This document shows, in pieces, positions 7,015 to 12,809 of a stretch of 12,809 nucleotides of DNA. The translations under genes and the position numbers were made by a program. Source of the stretch: CAKZYD01 sp039026755 (lineage in GTDB: Bacteria > Pseudomonadota > Alphaproteobacteria > Sphingomonadales > CAKZYD01); NCBI GenBank assembly GCA_039026755.1, contig JBCCLR010000099.1, positions 1 through 12,809 of the forward strand, given 5' to 3'. Position 1 is the first letter of the stretch, and every line of letters starts with the position of its first letter. The notes under the pieces were generated by a model, which saw nothing but the letters and a program-made list of their open reading frames with translations, made no database searches and was not told the origin of the DNA.

Positions 7015-7740
7015 CTATAAGGTGATCGTGCCGCTGCCAACGCCTTTAATCGCCGCCGTCACGCGATCTGCGACACCAAGTTTTGAAAATATTCGGCGCA
7101 GATAGGTATCCACCGTGGCCTGCGACACGCCCATGATTGCTGATATGTCGGCGTTACTTTTGCCGCGTGCAACCCACCTTAAGACACTTTTTTCTTGCGG
7201 CGACAGCGATGTCGGTGGGCGTAGTTTTGGCGCCAACACCTCGCAAAATTTTAGGTGCGTTGCTTGGCAGACCCACTGCAACTCTTTTAAAGCGACAATG
7301 TTTGACACCTCTGCCTTGTGCGGGTCAAAGCCCAGCCCGACATAGCCATTGCGCCCGCCTGGGCCAAAGACGGGGATGGCCAGCCCATCGCCAAGCTCTG
7401 CATTGCGCAGTTCTTCTAAAAAGCGGATCTGATCTTGTGACAGCGTCATCAACTGCCCGACATCTGACCAACGATAAGGATCAGAGCGCTGCAGGGCCAG
7501 GGTGGGGATTGGGTCAAAATCAAACAGTCGGCGCCGCACATATTTCTCTACCCATGCGTCCGGGAAGCCCTCGGCGACCACATGAACATCTTGGTGATCG
7601 GGGGCGCCGATGGGCGGGACATGATGATAGCTGACCATGTGAATGTGCCGCGATTTGAAATACGCAATGCCGAGGCGCCACAAGTCCTCTGACGTTTGAA
7701 GGCTTTGCATTTCGCGCAGATATCGCTCTACACTTTGCAT
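7015..7740 (-). CDS. LuxR family quorum-sensing transcription regulator
   Basis: A 241-residue regulator with an N-terminal autoinducer-binding domain (about 15-165) and a C-terminal LuxR/GerE helix-turn-helix (about 176-235). The residues that define acyl-homoserine-lactone pockets in TraR/LuxR are present: W63 and Y67 in AWVEKY, D76-P77 in DFDPIP, W91 in YRWSD, and Gly before IP in GDGLAIP (117-123). The HTH has the invariant E183, L187 and G193 (LSPQEKSVLRWVARGKS) and the recognition helix SQATVDTYLRRIFSKLGV. The start is ATG 7740, with AAAGAGGA 10 nt upstream; the frame extends upstream only to a TTG without support. No luxI synthase is in the window, so it is either a LuxR solo or paired with a distant synthase. 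It is divergent from the oxygenase at 8038 and upstream of two unknown genes on its own strand. Confidence 0.92.
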   Translation of the reverse strand: MQSVERYLREMQSLQTSEDLWRLGIAYFKSRHIHMVSYHHVPPIGAPDHQDVHVVAEGFPDAWVEKYVRRRLFDFDPIPTLALQRSDPYRWSDVGQLMTLSQDQIRFLEELRNAELGDGLAIPVFGPGGRNGYVGLGFDPHKAEVSNIVALKELQWVCQATHLKFCEVLAPKLRPPTSLSPQEKSVLRWVARGKSNADISAIMGVSQATVDTYLRRIFSKLGVADRVTAAIKGVGSGTITL

Positions 7741-8037
7741 GGCGACTGTATCCTCTTTGTGAGAACAGTCTGGCAAAGCCGAGCATAATGGCAATAACCT
7801 CTCGCATTGCGCGCAGAAATTCTATGTCTTTGATAGCTTTGAAGCGGCAATAAAGTGCCGATTTGCCGTTGGTTTTCGCCAAGCGATGGCGGTGCTGCGG
7901 ATTATAGCTTCCAGGACGGCGAGACATCTGCACCTATTCGTGAGCGGTCTCGCGCTTGCGTTGGTTTGAAGGGGTGTTAGTCTTGCAGGCCTTGAGCAGC
8001 TGCCAGGCTGAATACATTCAAAAACACGGAGGGCATT
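7741..8037. other. Divergent intergenic region between luxR and the oxygenase
   Basis: A 297-nt gap that should carry both promoters. I find no convincing -35/-10 pair for either gene. It holds a CGGCA-N6-TGCCG inverted repeat at 7845-7860, a GCAGCTGC palindrome near 7997-8004 and the strong oxygenase ribosome-binding site. A minus-strand frame (7520-7933) runs through part of it but mostly overlaps luxR in another frame and is not taken as a gene. Confidence 0.5.
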
Positions 8038-9039
8038 ATGGACGGTGAAATTCCAGTTATTGACATTTCAGGCTTCGGTGACGGCACTGGCCCTGCTGCG
8101 CACGAGATTGCACGGCTTATTGATGACGCCTGCCAAAGCATCGGATTCTTGGTGGTGACTGGCCACGGCATCAAAACAAGCACTCTCGATGGCTTGCACG
8201 GGGTTGCCAGCACCTTTTTCGACCTGTCGCAAGCGACCAAGAACATCTATCAGGCGCCCGAAGGCTCTTTTTACGGCTACATCCCCATGGAAAGCTCAAC
8301 GCTTGCTTATTCGCTTGATGATGGCGAGGCCAAGCCCGACCTGCGTGAAGCGTTTGCCTCCAGCCGCCCGGACATTGCCACTGGAGATCCTTATTTCCGC
8401 AGCGAAGCAGTGGCTCATTTTGGCTTTGATGTGGACTTTCCAAGCGAAGTGGGTGGATTTCATGCGACTTGGACATCCTCTTACTATGCGCTTTCTGACC
8501 TAGCGGCACGGATGATGAAGATTTTTGCCGTCGCACTCGGCATGCCGCTCGATTATTTTGATGCATCGCTGGAACGGCATGCCAGTAATCTCGCGCTGTT
8601 TAACTATCCTGAACAGACAAAGCCGCCGCAAAAAGGCCAATTGCGCGGCGGCGCGCACACCGATTTCGGCAGCCTCACCCTGGTGCATTCCGACTGGTCG
8701 CTGCCTGGCGGGCTTGAGGTGCAGCTGCCCGATGGCCGCTGGATCGCTGCGCCCAACGTGCCCGGCGCCTTTATTGTGAACCTTGGGGATATGATGGCGC
8801 GTTGGACGAATGACCGCTGGGTCTCCACCATGCACCGCGTTGCAAACCCGCCCGCTGCAGCGGGCCCGGCCGCGCGGCGGCAGTCTGCAGTCTTCTTCCA
8901 CGTGCCGGACTACGATGCCATCGTCTCTTGCATCCCCAGCTGCGCCACGGCAGCAAACCCGGCGAAGTATCAGCCCATAACCGTTGCCAACCACCATATG
9001 ATGAAGATGGGCAAGATGTTTGAGGAAGAGGTGGCTTAG
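8038..9039 (+). CDS. 2-oxoglutarate/Fe(II)-dependent oxygenase, isopenicillin N synthase family
   Basis: A 333-residue member of the IPNS-like non-heme iron oxygenases. The N-terminal DIOX_N domain begins IPVIDISGF and includes CQSIGFLVVTGHGI (32-45). The catalytic 2OG-FeII_Oxy domain has the iron triad H207, D209 (GGAHTDFGSLTL) and H266 (STMHRV), plus the 2-oxoglutarate-binding R281-x-S283 (RRQSAVFFHV). All key residues are intact, so an active enzyme is expected; the substrate cannot be read from sequence. Relatives act in secondary metabolism, ethylene formation and breakdown of small molecules. GGAGG at 8028-8032, 5 nt before ATG 8038, is a strong ribosome-binding site. It is transcribed away from luxR, so control by that regulator is possible but unproven. 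No other biosynthetic gene is adjacent. Confidence 0.93.
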   Translation: MDGEIPVIDISGFGDGTGPAAHEIARLIDDACQSIGFLVVTGHGIKTSTLDGLHGVASTFFDLSQATKNIYQAPEGSFYGYIPMESSTLAYSLDDGEAKPDLREAFASSRPDIATGDPYFRSEAVAHFGFDVDFPSEVGGFHATWTSSYYALSDLAARMMKIFAVALGMPLDYFDASLERHASNLALFNYPEQTKPPQKGQLRGGAHTDFGSLTLVHSDWSLPGGLEVQLPDGRWIAAPNVPGAFIVNLGDMMARWTNDRWVSTMHRVANPPAAAGPAARRQSAVFFHVPDYDAIVSCIPSCATAANPAKYQPITVANHHMMKMGKMFEEEVA

Positions 9040-9057
9040 GTTGGGTCTTCCCTAAGC
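9034..9057 (+). terminator. Stem-loop at the oxygenase stop codon, possible terminator
   Basis: GCTTAGG (9034-9040) pairs perfectly with CCTAAGC (9051-9057) across a 10-nt loop, and the stop codon TAG lies in the left arm. An alternative inner pairing, GGG with CCC, is also possible. No T-run follows, so it is a weak intrinsic terminator at best. Confidence 0.35.
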
Positions 9058-9065
9058 TATGGTCG

Positions 9066-9344
9066 TCATATCTCTATGTATTTAATATCCGATGCAGCAC
9101 ATACCGAGCCGCGCGTTTCGATCATTACTGCTGCGATCCGCACAAAGTGTTTCCCGAAAGCTCGTTGCTGAACAAGCGCTATTTTTAAAAGAATGTCTTC
9201 CATAAGTGCAGCGAGCTGCCGCTTTTTACCAATTTTTTGCCTAAGGATCGCATCAGACAGCTTAGCGCGTGCCCCATTGAGCCTAAGCGCCCAATAACTG
9301 GCATAATCGAACAATGACGGGCGATTAAGAAGTTTATGGATCAA
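9066..9344 (-). CDS. Doubtful small ORF, unknown function
   Basis: A 92-residue frame on the minus strand starting at TTG 9344, with no convincing ribosome-binding site. The translation is basic and helical (YWALRLNGARAKLSDAILRQ, then KKRQLAALMEDILLKIALVQQ) with protein-like composition, so it may be a real small gene or a remnant of one with a lost N-terminus. Third-position GC bias is weaker than in neighbouring genes. It is not recognised as any family. If real, it converges with the oxygenase gene. Confidence 0.3.
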   Translation of the reverse strand: MIHKLLNRPSLFDYASYWALRLNGARAKLSDAILRQKIGKKRQLAALMEDILLKIALVQQRAFGKHFVRIAAVMIETRGSVCAASDIKYIEI

Positions 9345-9633
9345 TAATGTCCAGTCGTTCAGTTAAACATCTCGCTCAATGGGTTAAAATCTCAATGTCG
9401 TTCTTTTCGTGGCCGCAACGTCGAACTTAGGTCCTATTGGAATGTGCGGGCGGAGACTGCGCCGTCGCTCGCTATGCTTGACTTCCCGGGAGAAATAAGA
9501 GACACCGCTCGCAACTCTCCGACGCAATTTGTGTTTAGCGCGTCTACGGATGTCCACTGGTCAGCGAAGGTTCGCCCGCCGGTGCATTTTGCGTTGGGGT
9601 TTTGACTGGTCAAATAAGGATCGAACCAAGCAG
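9345..9633. other. Intergenic region upstream of ffh
   Basis: A 289-nt stretch (594 nt if the 9066-9344 ORF is not real) without a gene I can support. It should hold the promoter of the ffh-rpsP-rimM-trmD operon, but no clean hexamer pair stands out; TTGACT at 9478-9483 lacks a good -10 at the right distance. The octamer ACTGGTCA occurs twice (9556-9563 and 9605-9612). I looked for SRP (4.5S) RNA and tRNA here and saw neither. The ffh frame is open back to 9529, but the first 35 codons do not resemble Ffh. Confidence 0.5.
9601..9614. repeat. 14-bp inverted repeat in the ffh leader
   Basis: TTTGAC-TG-GTCAAA is a perfect 6-bp dyad with a 2-nt centre, ending 19 nt before the ffh ATG and touching its AAGGA at 9616-9620. 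It may be an operator, or chance. Confidence 0.4.
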
Positions 9634-11043
<1,410 letters not shown>

Positions 11044-11079
11044 TCGAAATTTAAGAATACCCATAAAAAGGAAAACACT

Positions 11080-11532
11080 ATGGCAATTGCAATTAGAATG
11101 GCGCGGGGCGGCGCGAAGAAACGCCCGATTTACCGCATCGTGGTGGCTGACAGCCGCGCGCCGCGCGATGGCCGCTATATTGAGCGGCTTGGGCAGTATA
11201 ACCCGCTGCTGCCGAAGGATCATGAAAACCGCGTGATTTTAGACACTGAGCGCGCCGCCTATTGGCTAGGCCAGGGCGCACAACCGTCTGACCGGGTGGC
11301 CCGGTTCTTAGATGCCGCAGGCCTCATGAAGCGTACGCCCAAGAACAACCCGCTTAAAGCCAAGCCCGGCAAGAAAGCGCAAGAGCGCCTCGATGCCTTG
11401 GCTGAGAAGGAAGCCGAAGCTAAAGCCGCCGCAGAAGAAGCGGCCGCTGCCGATGAAGCCCCTGCAGAAGAGGCGCCGGCGGAAGAGGCGGCTGCGGAAG
11501 AGGCCCCTGCAGAAGAAGAAAAGAGCGAATAA
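11080..11532 (+). CDS. rpsP: 30S ribosomal protein bS16 with Ala/Glu-rich C-terminal extension
   Basis: A 150-residue bS16. Residues 1-85 are the conserved core (IRMARGGAKKRPIYRIVVADSR, then RYIERLGQYNPL and AAYWLGQGAQPSDRV), which binds 16S rRNA during 30S assembly. The E. coli protein is 82 aa, so about 65 residues are extra: a basic linker (TPKNNPLKAKPGKKAQERLD) followed by a highly acidic Ala/Glu tail that includes four 5-residue repeats. Extended tails on bS16 are common in Alphaproteobacteria; the tail is probably disordered and its role unknown. AAGGA lies 7 nt before ATG 11080. It sits 36 nt after ffh and upstream of rimM, the usual order. Confidence 0.97.
   Translation: MAIAIRMARGGAKKRPIYRIVVADSRAPRDGRYIERLGQYNPLLPKDHENRVILDTERAAYWLGQGAQPSDRVARFLDAAGLMKRTPKNNPLKAKPGKKAQERLDALAEKEAEAKAAAEEAAAADEAPAEEAPAEEAAAEEAPAEEEKSE
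11458..11517 (+). repeat. Four tandem 15-bp units in the rpsP tail
   Basis: Four consecutive 15-bp units encode APAEE, APAEE, AAAEE and APAEE. Units one and four are nearly identical (GCCCCTGCAGAAGAG/A), while the middle two differ at third positions. Such an in-frame repeat can expand or contract by slippage without breaking the frame. Confidence 0.85.
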
Positions 11533-11550
11533 GCTGTTTTGGCGGTGCCT

Positions 11551-11554
11551 GAGG
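11551..11554 (+). promoter_or_regulatory. Ribosome-binding site supporting the rimM start
   Basis: GAGG lies 5 nt before ATG 11560. The upstream in-frame TTG 11539 and GTG 11545 have no better site and add residues unlike RimM. Confidence 0.55.
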
Positions 11555-11559
11555 ACAGC

Positions 11560-12060
11560 ATGGTCATGATTGGCGCCATCATGGGCGCGCATGGCGTGCG
11601 TGGTCAGGTCAAGGTAAAGTGCTTTATGGAAGATCCGGCGCATTTCAGCGCATTACAGGTGGTGCATTTCGGCGCCTCAGGCGCGCCGGTCCAGCTGATC
11701 TCGGCGCAGATGCAAAAACAAGATGTGTTGATTGCGAAACTGGACGGCATTTCAGATCGCGACACCGCCCAGGCTCTTAAAAGCACGCAGCTGTTTGTGC
11801 CGCGCAGTGTGCTTGACCCTGACGACGACGAACCTGAAGCGTTTTTTCTAAGCGATCTAGAAGGCTTGGCGGTGCTTGATGAAGCGCGGCGCGTGGTTGG
11901 GTCGGTGAAAGCGGTTAATAACTTCGGGGCGTCCGACGTGATCGAAATTGCGCTCGCTGGTTCGGGCAAATCCGTCATGCTGCCGTTCATTGAAGATGCT
12001 GTGCCGCAGATTGATATTGAAGCTGGGCATATCATCATTGACCCGGCATTTATGGCCTAG
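11560..12060 (+). CDS. rimM: Ribosome maturation factor RimM
   Basis: A 166-residue RimM, which aids maturation of the 30S head by binding uS19. The N-terminal barrel carries the family signature IGAIMGAHGVRGQVKVKCF (about 4-22) and the middle has GISDRDTAQALKSTQLFVPR (63-82). The C-terminal PRC-barrel includes FFLSDLEGLAVLDE (95-108) and ends with the conserved MLPFIEDAVPQIDIEAGHIIID. The start at ATG 11560 follows from the GAGG spacing and the family N-terminus; the frame is open back to TTG 11539. It lies 27 nt after rpsP and 14 nt before trmD, so it is co-transcribed. Confidence 0.95.
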   Translation: MVMIGAIMGAHGVRGQVKVKCFMEDPAHFSALQVVHFGASGAPVQLISAQMQKQDVLIAKLDGISDRDTAQALKSTQLFVPRSVLDPDDDEPEAFFLSDLEGLAVLDEARRVVGSVKAVNNFGASDVIEIALAGSGKSVMLPFIEDAVPQIDIEAGHIIIDPAFMA

Positions 12061-12074
12061 GCCTGGAGCCAACG

Positions 12075-12809
12075 ATGTGGCGCGCTCAGGTTCTGACGTT
12101 GTTTCCAGATATGTTTCCCGGTCCATTGGCGTATTCTTTGGCTGGAAAAGCGCTAAAAACCGGCATTTGGGGCATAGAAACGCTGGACATTCGGCGCTGG
12201 TCCATAGATAAGCACGGATCGGTTGACGATACGCCCGCGGGTGGTGGACCTGGAATGGTCATGCGCGCCGATGTTGTTGGACCGGCTTTAGATTTTGCAA
12301 GCAGCCAGGCCGCTGATTGCCCGCTGATTTATTTATCGCCGCGGGGGGATCGGCTTGACCAAGGGGCAGTGGCAGCGCTCGCAAGCGGCCCCGGCATATC
12401 GCTGCTGTGCGGCCGCTTTGAGGGTGTTGATGAGCGTGTGCTTGAGGCCCGCGCCGTCCGCCAGGTTAGCCTTGGCGATTTCGTGCTGTCAGGCGGCGAG
12501 CCTGCGGCGTTTGCATTGCTGGATGCGTGCATCAGGTTGTTACCAGGCGTGATCGGCGCGCCTGAGACGTTGGAGGAAGAGAGTTTTACCGGCGGATTGC
12601 TTGAATATCCGCACTATACGCGCCCCAACGTTTGGGAAGGGCGCAAAATTCCGGAAATTTTAACGTCCGGAGATCATGCAAAAGTCCGCGCTTGGAGGCA
12701 GGCGCAGGCGGAACAGATAACCCGGCAACGGCGGCCGGATTTGTGGCAGCGCTATTGCGCTGGGTCACAAGCCCCGTCGCCCTCTAGCCAAGCGCCAACT
12801 GGGGCGCCC
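12075..12809 (+). CDS. trmD: tRNA (guanine37-N1)-methyltransferase TrmD (3' end outside window)
   Basis: 245 codons are visible with no stop, so the gene continues past the right edge. TrmD methylates G37 of tRNAs with G at position 36, using SAM, and prevents +1 frameshifting. Visible SPOUT features: WRAQVLTLFPDMFPGPL at the N-terminus, DKHGSVDDTPAGGGPGMVMR (45-64), IYLSPRGDRLDQ (85-96), CGRFEGVDER (112-121) and the trefoil-knot SAM loop LSGGEPAA (138-145). The substrate-binding EEESF and GLLEYPHYTRP follow at about 167-184. Bacterial TrmD is about 230-250 aa, so only a short Ser/Pro/Ala-rich tail is probably missing. TGGAG at 12064-12068 is 6 nt before ATG 12075. rplS is the expected next gene. 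Confidence 0.95.
   Translation, partial: MWRAQVLTLFPDMFPGPLAYSLAGKALKTGIWGIETLDIRRWSIDKHGSVDDTPAGGGPGMVMRADVVGPALDFASSQAADCPLIYLSPRGDRLDQGAVAALASGPGISLLCGRFEGVDERVLEARAVRQVSLGDFVLSGGEPAAFALLDACIRLLPGVIGAPETLEEESFTGGLLEYPHYTRPNVWEGRKIPEILTSGDHAKVRAWRQAQAEQITRQRRPDLWQRYCAGSQAPSPSSQAPTGAP

Noticed and set aside
7520..7933. 137-codon minus-strand frame overlapping luxR
   Set aside because: It is mostly antiframe to luxR on the same strand, with high Arg/His/Cys content typical of a shadow frame.
7983..8012. Lux-box-like sequence near GCAGGCCTTGAGCAGCTGCC
   Set aside because: As a dyad only about half the positions match; the repeat is much weaker than the one at 6945-6964.
9616..9631. GGTTCGATCC on the minus strand resembling a tRNA T-loop
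   Set aside because: The flanking bases do not form a 5-bp T-stem and no acceptor or anticodon arm can be built around it.
9345..9633. Possible SRP (4.5S) RNA gene beside ffh
   Set aside because: The conserved GGAAG/AGCAG internal-loop core is absent.
9529..9633. Upstream extension of ffh by 35 codons
   Set aside because: The extra residues are Arg/Cys-rich and unlike any Ffh N-terminus, which begins at MFESLQERLG.

Overview
The window is chromosomal DNA of an alphaproteobacterium with moderately high GC content. The evidence is the ffh-rpsP-rimM-trmD order, a dapF-mtaB-ftsY-yciB run, a CcmI-type cytochrome c biogenesis protein, and alphaproteobacterial-type TrmD and CcmI sequences. A marine or aquatic lineage such as Hyphomonadales/Parvularculales or a relative is possible, but this is only an impression. 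There is no integrase, transposase, CRISPR array, rRNA or tRNA gene.

Layout. (1) 2-2064, plus strand: the 3' part of ccmI, a small charged protein of unknown function, and a membrane-anchored SOUL/heme-binding-like protein. (2) 2124-5840, minus strand, transcribed right to left: dapF, mtaB, ftsY, yciB, packed with gaps of 10 nt or less or a 4-nt overlap, so probably one operon. It joins lysine/peptidoglycan precursor synthesis, tRNA ms2t6A modification, the SRP receptor and a septation-type membrane protein. (3) 6066-7740, minus strand: a LuxR-type quorum-sensing regulator with an intact acyl-homoserine-lactone pocket signature, then two adjacent genes of unknown function (a 129-aa soluble protein and a 136-aa four-helix membrane protein). 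A perfect TGTCACG-N6-CGTGACA inverted repeat lies between luxR and these genes, 63 nt before the start of the first. (4) 8038-9039, plus strand: a 2-oxoglutarate/Fe(II) oxygenase of the isopenicillin N synthase family, divergent from luxR. (5) 9040-9633: a poorly coding stretch with one doubtful minus-strand ORF. (6) 9634-12809, plus strand: ffh, rpsP, rimM and trmD, the last running off the right edge.

Most of the window is ordinary housekeeping. Both protein GTPases of co-translational targeting, Ffh and its receptor FtsY, are present but in separate, opposite operons. The most interesting part is the 6.0-9.1 kb accessory block: a LuxR regulator with no luxI in view, a candidate operator placed where a class II LuxR activator would bind, and unknown genes directly downstream. 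This could be a small quorum-sensing-controlled unit, but that reading is inference. I see no clear evidence of a wholly new system.
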